Shown here piece by piece: positions 53,677 through 63,634 of a DNA stretch of 64,000 nt; position 1 is the stretch's first letter; each line of letters begins with the position of its first letter. The stretch is taken from NCBI GenBank assembly GCA_963974485.1, contig CAXBBS010000001.1:248001-312000 (forward strand), written 5' to 3'. The position numbers and the translations under genes are program-made. Below the pieces are notes generated by a model that saw nothing but the letters and a program-made list of their open reading frames with translations, searched no databases and was not told where the DNA came from. Origin of the DNA: JAALKW01 sp963974485. Its GTDB lineage: Bacteria; Pseudomonadota; Gammaproteobacteria; Legionellales; Legionellaceae.

Positions 53677-56373
53677 ATGCAAACACCGATAGTTCTTGTT
53701 GATGGCTCGTCTTATTTTTTTCGTGCATTTCACGCACTTCCTCCTCTCACGAACAGTGAAGGGCGCCCGACTGGCGCCGTATATGGCGTGGTCAATATGA
53801 TCAGGCGCTTACTTAAAGATGTTGCTCCGACACATTTTGCCATTATTTTTGATGCGCCTGGCAAAACGTTTCGTAATGATTTATATCCTGAATACAAAGC
53901 ACATCGCCCCCCTATGCCGGATGATCTTAAGCGCCAGTTTAAGCCGCTGATTGATATCTTAACCGCCTTAGGGTTTCCGTTATTGATTATCGAAGGGGTT
54001 GAAGCAGATGATGTGATTGGAACGCTCGCAACACAAGCAAGCCAACAACAACGCCCCATGCTGATTTCGACCGGCGATAAAGATATGGCACAGTTGGTTA
54101 ACGAGCATGTGACATTAATTAATACCATGAGCCGACAGGTCCTTGATATTGAAGGTGTTTCTACAAAGTTTGGTGTACGTCCCGATCAAATCATTGATTA
54201 CTTAACGCTTGTCGGTGACACCAGTGATAATATTCCCGGCGTTCCTCAGTGCGGACCTAAAACAGCGGTCAAATGGCTGACAGCACACGATACATTGGAT
54301 AATTTGCTGGCTCATGCCGACACGATCGGAGGAAAAATAGGCGATCGCCTTCGCGAAAGCATACCCATACTGCCGCTATCCAAACAACTGGTTACGATTA
54401 AAACCGATGTCGAACTTCCTAAAACACTGGATGAACTATCACCCACACCACCCAATCGCGACGTATTACTCACCCTCGCGCGTGATCTTGAAGTGAACGT
54501 CTGGCTAAAGGAATGGGGTAGTGGCGCGGTTGTGAAAAAAACCCCGGCACTACCCACCGAACAACCGGCCTTTGAATTTACATTTGATATTATCCGTGAT
54601 CAGGCAGCGCTTGATACATGGGTAACACGCCTTAATACGGCAACGCTTTGCTGTATTGATACCGAGACCACAAGTCTTGATCCAATGAGTGCATCGTTGG
54701 TTGGCATATCACTTGCTATAGACTCAAAACATGCTGTTTATATACCTATGGCACATACCGACGGCACACCTCAATTATCCTGCGAGCATGTCCTCAAAGT
54801 ACTCAAGCCTTTTTTAGAAAGCAAGAATCATCCAAAAGTCGGACAAAATTTAAAATATGATTACGAAGTACTTAAACAATATGATATTAATCTAAACGGC
54901 ATCAGCTACGACACCATGCTGGAATCGTACGTATTAAACAGCACCGCTGGCCGCCATAATATGGATGCACTGGCTTTGCGTCACCTCGGCTATAAAACCA
55001 TCCCGTTCGAAGACGTGGTTGGGCGCGGCAAGAAAGCCTGTACGTTTGATGAGGTTCCTGTAGAGCAAGCCGCAGCGTATGCGGCAGAAGATGCGGCGGT
55101 GACGCTAAAGCTTCATCAAACACTCTACCCAAGCCTGGATACGGCACTCAAATGCGTTTTTCATACGCTCGAGATGCCACTCATCCCCGTTTTAGCTGAC
55201 ATTGAGCGCCATGGCGTATTAATTGATACAGCACAACTCAAAACCCACGGTGAGCGTTTAGATATTCGTATAAAAACCTTAGCGAACGAAGCCTACACAC
55301 TGGCCGGCAAAGTTTTTAATCTCAACTCACCCAAACAACTTCAAGAAATTCTGTACGATGAACAGCAACTTCCGGTGCTATCAAAAACACCGAAAGGCCA
55401 ACCATCAACGGCCGAGTCGGTATTGCAAGAACTCGCACTGCAATACCCCTTGCCTGCAATTATTCTTGAATATCGCAGCCTGACAAAATTAGTCTCTACA
55501 TATATTGAGGCCTTACCTAAACGCATACACGCACAAACCGGTCGCGTTCATACCTCATATAACCAAGCGGTCACAGCAACAGGGCGTCTTTCGTCCAGCG
55601 AGCCCAATTTACAAAATATTCCGATTCGTCATGAAGAAGGACGACTGATTCGAAAGGCCTTTATCGCCCCCCCTAACCATGTTTTATTGGCTTCAGATTA
55701 CTCTCAAATTGAGCTCCGTATCATGGCACATTTGTCAGACGATCCGGCTTTGAAACGTGCATTTGAGAACAATTGGGATGTGCATGCTGCGACAGCCAGT
55801 GAAATCTTCTTAACGCCTCTAGACAACGTCACGTCTGAACAACGACGACGTGCCAAAGCCATTAATTTTGGTCTGATTTATGGTATGTCATCCTTTGGTC
55901 TCGCCAAACAATTAGGCGTATCACGAGGCGAGGCACGCGATTACATGCAACAATACTTTGAACGTTACCCAGGCGTGCAAGCCTATATGGAAAAAACACG
56001 CGAGCAAGCACACAGCCAAGGTTACGTTGAAACACTGTTTGGGCGACGTTTGTATCTTCCTGAAATTAATTCGAGCAATAAAATGCGCCAAAAAGCAGCT
56101 GAACGCACCGCAATCAATGCCCCGATGCAAGGTACAGCGGCCGATATTATCAAAAAAGCTATGCTTTCTGTAGCCACGTGGCAACAGACTGAGGCGGGAC
56201 AGCATGCACGTATGATCATGCAAGTGCACGATGAATTGGTGTTTGAAGTGCAAGAACATGCGATTGATGACGTTAAGCTTGCTGTTCAAGCCTGCATGGA
56301 GCATGCAGCGGTACTCTCCGTACCGCTACGCGTCTCCATAGGTGTTGGCACAAATTGGGACGAAGCACATTAA
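53677..56373 (+). CDS. polA: DNA polymerase I
   Basis: Repair and Okazaki-fragment polymerase. 898 residues in three parts: 5'-3' exonuclease (LVDGSSYFFRAFHALPPL, EGVEADDVIGTLA, GDTSDNIPGVP), 3'-5' exonuclease with intact carboxylates (CIDTETTSLD, YAAEDAAVTLKLH), and polymerase with motif A DYSQIELRIMAHLS, motif B RRAKAINFGLIYGMSSFGLA and motif C MQVHDELVFEV. Proofreading thus appears active. The ATG at 53677 is preferred over an in-frame reading that starts within lpxD. It ends one base before rpiA (convergent). Confidence 0.97.
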   Translation: MQTPIVLVDGSSYFFRAFHALPPLTNSEGRPTGAVYGVVNMIRRLLKDVAPTHFAIIFDAPGKTFRNDLYPEYKAHRPPMPDDLKRQFKPLIDILTALGFPLLIIEGVEADDVIGTLATQASQQQRPMLISTGDKDMAQLVNEHVTLINTMSRQVLDIEGVSTKFGVRPDQIIDYLTLVGDTSDNIPGVPQCGPKTAVKWLTAHDTLDNLLAHADTIGGKIGDRLRESIPILPLSKQLVTIKTDVELPKTLDELSPTPPNRDVLLTLARDLEVNVWLKEWGSGAVVKKTPALPTEQPAFEFTFDIIRDQAALDTWVTRLNTATLCCIDTETTSLDPMSASLVGISLAIDSKHAVYIPMAHTDGTPQLSCEHVLKVLKPFLESKNHPKVGQNLKYDYEVLKQYDINLNGISYDTMLESYVLNSTAGRHNMDALALRHLGYKTIPFEDVVGRGKKACTFDEVPVEQAAAYAAEDAAVTLKLHQTLYPSLDTALKCVFHTLEMPLIPVLADIERHGVLIDTAQLKTHGERLDIRIKTLANEAYTLAGKVFNLNSPKQLQEILYDEQQLPVLSKTPKGQPSTAESVLQELALQYPLPAIILEYRSLTKLVSTYIEALPKRIHAQTGRVHTSYNQAVTATGRLSSSEPNLQNIPIRHEEGRLIRKAFIAPPNHVLLASDYSQIELRIMAHLSDDPALKRAFENNWDVHAATASEIFLTPLDNVTSEQRRRAKAINFGLIYGMSSFGLAKQLGVSRGEARDYMQQYFERYPGVQAYMEKTREQAHSQGYVETLFGRRLYLPEINSSNKMRQKAAERTAINAPMQGTAADIIKKAMLSVATWQQTEAGQHARMIMQVHDELVFEVQEHAIDDVKLAVQACMEHAAVLSVPLRVSIGVGTNWDEAH

Positions 56374-56374
56374 A

Positions 56375-57022
56375 TTAGAATATTTCCACGCCATGCGCCC
56401 GAGCGATTAAGACTTTATCGGCTGGGCGTTTGGCAAAGATCCCATTATCAACCACGCCCGGAATCAACTGAATCGCTTCTTCCATCGCCATTGGCTTGTC
56501 TAAATTGAGATTATGCACATCCAAAATATAATTGCCGTTATCTGTCACAAAGCCTTCACGATAAATCGGGTCTCCCCCCAATTTCACCAGTGCTCGCGCC
56601 ACTAAACTTCGTGCGATAGGAATCACTTCCACAGCAACGGGAAACGCACCTAAACGTCGTACAAGTTTAGATTCATCCACCAAACATAAAAATTTTGATG
56701 CTGCATTTGCAATAATTTTTTCTCGTGTCAGTGCCCCGCCACCGCCTTTGATCATACTTCGATGCGAGGTCACCTCATCGGCACCGTCGACGTACAAAGC
56801 AAGTGGCTCAGCCACCGCAAGCGTTATCACAGGCAAGCCTGCCGCTCGCAATTGCTTTTCGGTCGCAACTGAACTTGCAACACAACCATCAATACGATGC
56901 TTGATACGGGCCAAAGCCTGAATAAAATGAGTTATCGTCGTTCCGGTGCCTATACCTAACGTTGTTATATCATCCAAATGCTCTAATGCTGCATCGGCTA
57001 CCTGTTGCTTTAAAAAATCCAT
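56375..57022 (-). CDS. rpiA: Ribose-5-phosphate isomerase A
   Basis: Interconverts ribose 5-phosphate and ribulose 5-phosphate in the pentose phosphate pathway. About 215 residues with LGIGTGTT, LYVDGADEV, KGGGGALTREKI and DNGNYILDVH, which carry the catalytic Asp, Lys and Glu residues. The ATG at 57022 has AGG 7 bases upstream; a GTG at 57028 is the alternative. Confidence 0.97.
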   Translation of the reverse strand: MDFLKQQVADAALEHLDDITTLGIGTGTTITHFIQALARIKHRIDGCVASSVATEKQLRAAGLPVITLAVAEPLALYVDGADEVTSHRSMIKGGGGALTREKIIANAASKFLCLVDESKLVRRLGAFPVAVEVIPIARSLVARALVKLGGDPIYREGFVTDNGNYILDVHNLNLDKPMAMEEAIQLIPGVVDNGIFAKRPADKVLIARAHGVEIF

Positions 57023-57055
57023 ATACACACCTATCTTAAATAAAATCTTATCAAT

Positions 57056-57090
57056 AAAAAAAGCCTGAGATTGCTCACAGGCTTTTTATG
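57056..57090 (-). terminator. Intrinsic terminator after the third barrel gene
   Basis: AAAAAGCCTG (57058-57067) pairs with CAGGCTTTTT (57078-57087) around a 10-base loop. Read on the minus strand the hairpin is followed by a T-run, about 40 bases after the stop of the gene at 57121. It separates that gene from rpiA. Confidence 0.8.
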
Positions 57091-57120
57091 CTATCAGTAT
57101 CTATGCATTAAAGCATGGGA

Positions 57121-57954
57121 CTAACTCACAAAACGATACTCAAAACCAAACATCACGGCATCCAACGAAGGACTCGCAATTTGTGCTGCAAGATTACCAA
57201 CCGTTCTACTTGAAAAATTCACGTCAGGCATGTCAATTTTTAACGTTGAGCCAAAAGCATGCATCCAAGAGGCCGTTGCTAACCAATTTTTACTGATATG
57301 ATAGCCCCCACCCAACCTCAACATCGGCAAAACATTGACTACAGTTGGATGAACGTTATAATTTCCATTTAATCGTGTTGCAGCACGACCAATCGGCGCA
57401 CCCGCTGTGCGCTCCAACCCTTGCGGATTAATATTCATTTTAAGCTGCAGATTTTGGACTAAAGCGCCCACTTTAAAAAACACATCATACTGTGGTTGGT
57501 CATACACAAGCCCTGCCAACAAATCGACACCGTACTGCTTCATCGACATACCGGCATCACGCGTTGAAATCGCCACAGTTGTTCCATTCCCTGCATTGGC
57601 AATAGGATTAAGATCCATCTTTCCATAATATCCCCAACCGGCTTCGATACTTCCCAAAAATGATTGGAACCGACCAGACATCGGATGCAAGAAACCACCA
57701 GCAAGGCGTCCACCCCAGCCTTGATTCTCCTTGCTCGATGTAATGCGTACATCTTGTGTTTGACCTTGAACCGTAGCATTAAGCAAGTCAATATTATAGC
57801 CATCCACTTGAGGCCAAGTGTACATTCCTTCACCGGCAAGAAAAGGAATCAAAAAAGGTGTGGGTTTTTTGGGTGCGCCCATGCCGCCCGCATGCAATAA
57901 TGTCGAAGCACTGCATGCCGATATTGCAACTGCTAAAAGAATTTTAGTTTTCAT
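57121..57954 (-). CDS. Outer-membrane beta-barrel protein, paralogue C
   Basis: About 277 residues: signal peptide (MKTKILLAVAISACSASTLLHA), mature start GGMGAPKKP, then predicted beta-strands ending ...MFGFEYRFVS. The G-x-M-G-x-P start matches the pair at 13578-14922, though the body is longer and more diverged. Strand-rich segments include WGGRLAGGFL, GSIEAGWGYYG, YGVDLLAGLVY and LRLGGGYHISKNWLATASW. The ATG at 57954 has GGAG 6 bases upstream. It resembles Legionella/Coxiella surface barrels; function unknown. Confidence 0.82.
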   Translation of the reverse strand: MKTKILLAVAISACSASTLLHAGGMGAPKKPTPFLIPFLAGEGMYTWPQVDGYNIDLLNATVQGQTQDVRITSSKENQGWGGRLAGGFLHPMSGRFQSFLGSIEAGWGYYGKMDLNPIANAGNGTTVAISTRDAGMSMKQYGVDLLAGLVYDQPQYDVFFKVGALVQNLQLKMNINPQGLERTAGAPIGRAATRLNGNYNVHPTVVNVLPMLRLGGGYHISKNWLATASWMHAFGSTLKIDMPDVNFSSRTVGNLAAQIASPSLDAVMFGFEYRFVS

Positions 57955-58213
57955 GACCGTCTCCGTGTCTTTAATAAATTTAACGTCCAAATTTAGATTG
58001 CCTCAGCGCCCCAATATTAAAATATAAAGACACGTTCACAAGCAAAGAAAAACATTTACCCTCTCACGTTAAGCCAGTTTATTCCAAAAAGCAAAGTTCG
58101 TCTCAATAATTTTCAAAATAATTTTCTTTACGCTTAATTACATGAAGGTCTTGTCTAATATTGAACAAAGTGTTAGATTTGAACAATATCTTTAATTTGT
58201 GTTGTGGTGATGT

Positions 58214-59452
58214 ATGTTGTTCACAGAAATAAATCAAATATTTTTTGCTAGCCAGGATGCCAGGCCAGAAACAACGCCTTACGTATCGCTGACAAAAACA
58301 CACAACGGCATCAACGATCTGGACAAAGAAATCACGGTTCTGAGTGCCGCCCTTGACGCATTAAACGCCAAAGGCAACGCTATCTATAATACGCCGCTGG
58401 AGTTGCTTGAGCGCGGAAAAAAACTACGTCAACGCTATGACAACATACGTGGCCATAAGAACAAGCATCTACCTATACGGGGCCATGAAAAGATGTCTTA
58501 TCGTGACTACCTTTTTTATCTTCATGCATACCGTATTTCGTTAACATTCGCACGTCTTAATATTGCTCAAACGCTCTCACTCTTTACGTTTGCTCAAATG
58601 CAGGCCATCTTAGACGCCCCCATCCCTGTCCAAACGTTTTATTTTTTTAGTGTTGCATTTCTTGCTACACGGCTTTTGCTTAACTTGATTGCTGCCGCCA
58701 AACACGCGCTCTTCCCAAGCCCAGAAGAAGAAGCAGGCCTACCATCTATATACGCACGGTTTTGCTACGAACTGTCGCTTATAGACTTACAAATTCTCAA
58801 TGATATTATTTGGGCTGGTGCCAATTTGTTTACGAATTACCCCCAGCTTTTGGGGTTATCCAATCCTGTGGTCAATGCTATCTTACTAGTGTGCCTCACA
58901 TTTGATTTAGCTCTATCGCTCCACATGTACAATCAAAACGAAGAGGCCTTTACTAAAAAATCGCGTGAATACGAACGAGCCTTACTGCAATTGGACGTTG
59001 ATGATATCAATCGCATCGTAATTTCAGAGCAATTAAAACAACTTGAGCTTGGTTATCGCGGAGATAAAGCTAAGCTAGAACAATTTCTTGCTGCAGGTAC
59101 CGTTATATTGCTCGCATTTTCTTTAATCGCCTCATCGGCATACCCGTTGTTTCTACCCTTGGGAGCCGCGTTATGCGTATTTGGTACTGCACTCTACCTC
59201 ACGGCAGATAAGCGTGGTGAATACATTAAGGCCCCATCAGATGACAACGATAGTGCCTACAATGCCTACGTTACTTCGCTTATAAAAAACACCATCTGCC
59301 CGCTGCTGTTTATGCTCACAGCAGCCAGTGTTGGATGGCCTTTGGCTATACTTCTCGCAGTTCCCGTCATGCTCTACGAGAACAAAGAAGCGATAACAAA
59401 CCTGGTAGGGCACGACGACGGAACACAACGCCAGGGCCTTCACCTCGCATAA
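58214..59452 (+). CDS. Unknown multi-membrane protein, tandem paralogue 1
   Basis: 412 residues, unrecognised. The N-terminus has QIFFASQDARPETTP, then a charged helical region to ~110. Hydrophobic segments lie near 120-165, 195-235, 285-325 and 360-390. Between the second and third is a charged linker (EEAFTKKSREYERALLQLDVDD). It aligns with the next gene at QIFFAS/QVFFAS, at LELGYRGDK/LELSYCGIQ and at FGTALYLTAD/LGTSLYLTAG. A possible integral membrane or secreted host-interaction protein; nothing catalytic is visible. Confidence 0.75.
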   Translation: MLFTEINQIFFASQDARPETTPYVSLTKTHNGINDLDKEITVLSAALDALNAKGNAIYNTPLELLERGKKLRQRYDNIRGHKNKHLPIRGHEKMSYRDYLFYLHAYRISLTFARLNIAQTLSLFTFAQMQAILDAPIPVQTFYFFSVAFLATRLLLNLIAAAKHALFPSPEEEAGLPSIYARFCYELSLIDLQILNDIIWAGANLFTNYPQLLGLSNPVVNAILLVCLTFDLALSLHMYNQNEEAFTKKSREYERALLQLDVDDINRIVISEQLKQLELGYRGDKAKLEQFLAAGTVILLAFSLIASSAYPLFLPLGAALCVFGTALYLTADKRGEYIKAPSDDNDSAYNAYVTSLIKNTICPLLFMLTAASVGWPLAILLAVPVMLYENKEAITNLVGHDDGTQRQGLHLA

Positions 59453-59529
59453 CTTATACACATAACATATTGCTTACATAAACTCAATATGTTACATTTT
59501 AGGGCTGTTTTTTTCTATGTTTATTTTTT

Positions 59530-60822
59530 ATGCATTCTACTGAGCAGCCCTTGTCGTTTGTACGCATGAAGCAAGTTTTTTTTGCTTCAAACTTGCGTGA
59601 GGCTGAAAAAACGCCAGGGTTTCTTATACATAACCAGGAAAAAATCGCTGAAGAACACAGGCATCTCACCGCTGCATTAAAGAATACAAACAACCATGAA
59701 ACCTATCACGAATTTAATGCGTATTGTGCAGAGCTTATTACCCTTTATGAACGAACCATTCGCGATAATTTTGAGCACAAAATTCGTGATCAGATCATTT
59801 ATGCGCACGTAGCACGCATTATGCTATCCTCCGCTCGCTTCATTGTTTTGCAAAGTATTGAGCTACTGGATCAAGCTCAATACTTTGGGCCGACCAGCAA
59901 TCCATCAGTCGCGATTAAACGCTTAATGGCCCCTACACCACTTTTTTCTGTCCTCAGTGTTGCGGTTCCTGGGCTTCGACTACTCACCGATCTTGCCAAC
60001 GTGGTAAAACACGCCATCTATCCTACTGGAACGACAAGAGCAAACAAAGCACATGAACAAAGCCTCAGTGAGCGTTTAGCCTCTGAACTGTATCGCGCTG
60101 GCACGCCACTCATCAATGACTCGGTATGGGTTATGATCAATTTGCTTTCGAGTTACCCCACAGCTTTTGGCTTATCACCTCCCGTAGCCATGGCACTGGT
60201 TCTTGTCGCTTTAATGGTTGATATCGGCTGCTTGTTGCATGGCTATCACATCGCACGCAAAGCCTACCTAGAAAAAAAAGGCCAGTATCAAGATGAAATA
60301 AACGAAGATAACAGGCACTTGCCTTACCCTGGCATTATCCCCGAGATAAGTGAGCGCCAGCTCCTAGAGCTTGAGCTCAGCTATTGCGGCATACAAAGCG
60401 GCTACAACCTATCGCTACTAGCAGGCAGTGCTATTTTATGCGGATTTGCGCTGCTCATGGCCGCCCCTCTCCCTATTCTTGCGCCGGTTGGTGGTTTAAT
60501 CTGTCTTCTCGGTACATCACTCTACCTAACAGCGGGAGCTTATGCGTATTACGCGCAACAAAATTTTATTTATGAACAGAACAAAACCCTACCGCAAACA
60601 ACTCCATCACAGCTTGCTACTTCAAAAAAAGCGATACAAGAAGCATGGGACAGCTTTGCACTTCCGCTCATAAGCTATGTATGTTTTCCTGTTATTTTGA
60701 TGAGTACATTTGCTGCCTCACCACCTGCGGCCCTTTTGCTGTTAATTGGATTTATTACGTATAATATGCCTTTACTTGATGATGAACCTAAGTCTTTACC
60801 TGCATTAACTTACTCGCAGTAG
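59530..60822 (+). CDS. Unknown multi-membrane protein, tandem paralogue 2
   Basis: 430 residues, same layout as the gene 77 bases upstream: N-terminal QVFFASNLREAEKTP, charged helices, hydrophobic segments near 140-165, 200-235, 285-330 and 375-405, and a charged linker (ARKAYLEKKGQYQDEINED). The start is uncertain: MHSTEQ at 59530 or an internal ATG at 59566 just before KQVFFAS; neither has a good ribosome site. Divergence is high, so the duplication is old. Confidence 0.75.
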   Translation: MHSTEQPLSFVRMKQVFFASNLREAEKTPGFLIHNQEKIAEEHRHLTAALKNTNNHETYHEFNAYCAELITLYERTIRDNFEHKIRDQIIYAHVARIMLSSARFIVLQSIELLDQAQYFGPTSNPSVAIKRLMAPTPLFSVLSVAVPGLRLLTDLANVVKHAIYPTGTTRANKAHEQSLSERLASELYRAGTPLINDSVWVMINLLSSYPTAFGLSPPVAMALVLVALMVDIGCLLHGYHIARKAYLEKKGQYQDEINEDNRHLPYPGIIPEISERQLLELELSYCGIQSGYNLSLLAGSAILCGFALLMAAPLPILAPVGGLICLLGTSLYLTAGAYAYYAQQNFIYEQNKTLPQTTPSQLATSKKAIQEAWDSFALPLISYVCFPVILMSTFAASPPAALLLLIGFITYNMPLLDDEPKSLPALTYSQ

Positions 60823-60896
60823 CAAATAAATAGCACATCTTGTTTCAGTGTTTTTTTCCAGGCACACTAGCTCAAATCTATTAGAAACGATAGCGT

Positions 60897-61607
60897 GTGA
60901 ATTTTCCCAAAAAAAATACTAGCTTGCTCCTGCTTTGCTTGTATTTGATCACGACACCAGCGTGGTCGACCATCAGTAATAACAAATTTTGGATCCCTGT
61001 GACGCTCAATGGAAACTACGGCACGTTTCTATATTTTCTTGAGCCACAACTACGCCTCATTGAGCCCCAAGCATCAAGCTCAACTCAAGCCAGCGGTATT
61101 TTCAATCAGTTTTTAGGTAATGTTGCCGCAGGATATGAGATATACCCTGAATTCCAATGTTGGTTTGGTCAAACCATAACCACAACGGCACAGGATGCCC
61201 GCAGATCCAGTCGAGAAGAATATCGCTCTTGGGAACAATTGATGTGGAATCACACCACAGCACAAAATATCTTGATTAATTCGCGGTTTCGAGCAGAACA
61301 ACGAAAATCACTTAACTTTCCTGAGTGGGCGTTTCGCTTACGTGAGCGTTTAATTTTTAATATACCATTAAAAAATAATCTATCGTACGAGCTAAGCGAT
61401 GAGATTTTATACAACCTTAATTCCGTGCCATGGATTGATGCGGCGGCATGGGATCAAAATCGTTTTTATCTTGCGCTAGTTCAACGCTTTTCTAAACATT
61501 ATGCCTTTGCTCTCGGTTATATGAATCAATATTTATTTCGAGACGCACCACTCGCGCAAGCAAACAATGTTTTATATCTTAATTTTAGATATAACTTACC
61601 CACGTAA
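60897..61607 (+). CDS. DUF2490 outer-membrane protein
   Basis: 236 residues from a GTG start, with a signal peptide (SLLLLCLYLITTPAWS). The pattern FWIPVTLNGNYGTFLYFLEPQLRL, GYEIYPEFQCWFGQ, RSWEQLMWN, INSRFRAEQRKS, FRLRERLIFN, ELSDEILYNLN and DQNRFYLALVQRF...YALGYMNQYL follows the DUF2490 family, predicted beta-barrels of the outer membrane with no known function. The last residues LNFRYNLPT do not end in a classical aromatic. Confidence 0.8.
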   Translation: MNFPKKNTSLLLLCLYLITTPAWSTISNNKFWIPVTLNGNYGTFLYFLEPQLRLIEPQASSSTQASGIFNQFLGNVAAGYEIYPEFQCWFGQTITTTAQDARRSSREEYRSWEQLMWNHTTAQNILINSRFRAEQRKSLNFPEWAFRLRERLIFNIPLKNNLSYELSDEILYNLNSVPWIDAAAWDQNRFYLALVQRFSKHYAFALGYMNQYLFRDAPLAQANNVLYLNFRYNLPT

Positions 61608-61687
61608 CATCTAGCGCTTTTTTTTAAGATAGCGTATTGTTTTTATAAACAAATAAAAAATAAATATATAAACCGGGAGCTATAAGG

Positions 61688-63619
61688 ATGAGCACGGACA
61701 AATTATTAGAAAACTACGCACAGCGCTACACCGAAGACAAAGCAGAAGAAATGAGCCTCGGTGATTATTTAGCGCTGTGCCGTGATGATCCAACGGTTTA
61801 TGCAAATCCGGCCGAACGCCTGCTCATGGCTATTGGAAAACCAGAGCTCAGTGACACCCGTCACGATCCGGTGCTTTCGCGTTTATTTTCAAATAAAGTC
61901 ATGCCTCTTTACAAAGTATTTGATGCTTTTTATGGCTTAGAAGAGCCCATTGAGCGCATCGTCGGTTTTTTAAAGCATGCAGCGCAAGGCCTCGAAGAAA
62001 CCAAACAAGTCCTTTATCTTTTAGGACCCGTCGGTGGTGGTAAATCATCCATTGCGGAAAAACTTAAAGACCTGATGCAAAAAGCACCGTTTTATGCCAT
62101 CAAAGGTTCACCCGTGCTCGACTCACCGCTCTCGTTGTTTGATCCAGAGGAAGATGGCCCACTGCTTTTAGAGCAATATGGCATTCCCGATCGTGCGCTT
62201 CGTCACGTGATGTCGCCTTGGGCCGTTAAACGCTTACAAGAATATAACGGCGATATTAATCAATTCAAAGTCGTTAAACTTCATCCGTCACGCCTCAAGC
62301 AAATCGCGATTGCAAAAACCGAACCAGGAGACGAAAACAACCAAGACATTTCTTCTTTAGTCGGAAAAGTTGATATTCGAAAACTTGAAGAATTCTCTCA
62401 AGATGATACCGATGCCTACAGTTATTCAGGTGGCCTGTGCCGCGCCAATCGCGGCTTGCTCGAATTTGTCGAAATGTTCAAAGCCCCTATCAAAGTCTTG
62501 CATCCGCTGTTAACAGCAACACAAGAAGGTAATTACAATGCGACCGAAGGCCTATCGTCTATACCCTTCGAAGGTATTATTCTCGCTCATTCCAACGAAT
62601 CAGAATGGAAAACCTTTCGAAATAATAAAAACAACGAAGCATTTATCGATCGCATCAACATCGTTAAAGTACCTTATTGCCTACGTGTATCTGAAGAAAT
62701 CAAAATTTACGAAAAACTTATTTCGAATAGCTCCCTGAGAAATGCACCGTGTGCACCAGGAACACTTGATATGCTGGCTAAGTTTTCTGTTTTAACACGC
62801 CTCAAAGAACCTGAGAACTCGAATATTTATTCAAAATTACGGGTATACAACGGGGAAAGCTTAAAAGACACGGATCCTAAAGCAAAATCGTATCAAGAAT
62901 ACCGTGATTTTGCAGGTGTGGACGAAGGCATGAATGGCATATCCACACGCTTTGCCTTTAAAATTCTATCCAAAGTTTTCAACTTCGATCATACAGAAAT
63001 TGCCGCAAATCCCGTGCATTTACTCTATGTTCTAGAGCAGCAAATTGAACAAGAACAATTTCCTGAAGAAGTTGGTGAAAAATACTTATCTTTTATTAAA
63101 GAATATTTAGCTCCTAAATACGTTGAGTTCATCGGCAAAGAAATTCAAACAGCGTATTTAGAATCGTATTCTGAATACGGTCAGAATATTTTTGACCGTT
63201 ACATTACCTATGCTGATTTTTGGATTCAAGATCAAGATTATCGCGATCCAGACACCGGGGATATTCTCGATCGTGCTTCGCTGAACACCGATCTCGAAAA
63301 AATTGAGAAACCAGCCGGGATTTCAAATCCAAAAGATTTCCGAAACGAGGTGGTTAATTTCGTATTACGCGCCCGTGCGAATAACCACGGTAAAAATCCA
63401 CGCTGGAATAGCTACGAAAAACTTAAAGCGGTGATTGAAAAGAAAATGTTCACCAATACGGAAGATTTACTCCCTGTGATTTCTTTCAATGCGAAAGCAT
63501 CTGAAGAAGAAAATAAAAAACACGCTGAATTTATCGCGCGCATGGAAGACAAAGGCTACACAGCTAAACAAGTCCGCCTTTTATGCGAGTGGTATTTACG
63601 CGTTCGTAAATCACAATAG
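61688..63619 (+). CDS. prkA: PrkA-type serine protein kinase
   Basis: 643 residues: AAA-like N-terminal domain with Walker A LLGPVGGGKSS (112-121), then a C-terminal kinase-like region. Sequences such as KGSPVLDSPLSLFDP, SYSGGLCRANRGLLEFVEMFK and SNESEWKTFRNNKNNEAFIDR are highly conserved in the family (E. coli YeaG). YeaG acts with YeaH in stress and nitrogen-starvation responses. GGAGC/AAGG lies just before the ATG. yeaH follows by 15 bases. Confidence 0.96.
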   Translation: MSTDKLLENYAQRYTEDKAEEMSLGDYLALCRDDPTVYANPAERLLMAIGKPELSDTRHDPVLSRLFSNKVMPLYKVFDAFYGLEEPIERIVGFLKHAAQGLEETKQVLYLLGPVGGGKSSIAEKLKDLMQKAPFYAIKGSPVLDSPLSLFDPEEDGPLLLEQYGIPDRALRHVMSPWAVKRLQEYNGDINQFKVVKLHPSRLKQIAIAKTEPGDENNQDISSLVGKVDIRKLEEFSQDDTDAYSYSGGLCRANRGLLEFVEMFKAPIKVLHPLLTATQEGNYNATEGLSSIPFEGIILAHSNESEWKTFRNNKNNEAFIDRINIVKVPYCLRVSEEIKIYEKLISNSSLRNAPCAPGTLDMLAKFSVLTRLKEPENSNIYSKLRVYNGESLKDTDPKAKSYQEYRDFAGVDEGMNGISTRFAFKILSKVFNFDHTEIAANPVHLLYVLEQQIEQEQFPEEVGEKYLSFIKEYLAPKYVEFIGKEIQTAYLESYSEYGQNIFDRYITYADFWIQDQDYRDPDTGDILDRASLNTDLEKIEKPAGISNPKDFRNEVVNFVLRARANNHGKNPRWNSYEKLKAVIEKKMFTNTEDLLPVISFNAKASEEENKKHAEFIARMEDKGYTAKQVRLLCEWYLRVRKSQ

Positions 63620-63634
63620 GAGTAGCTACTTACC

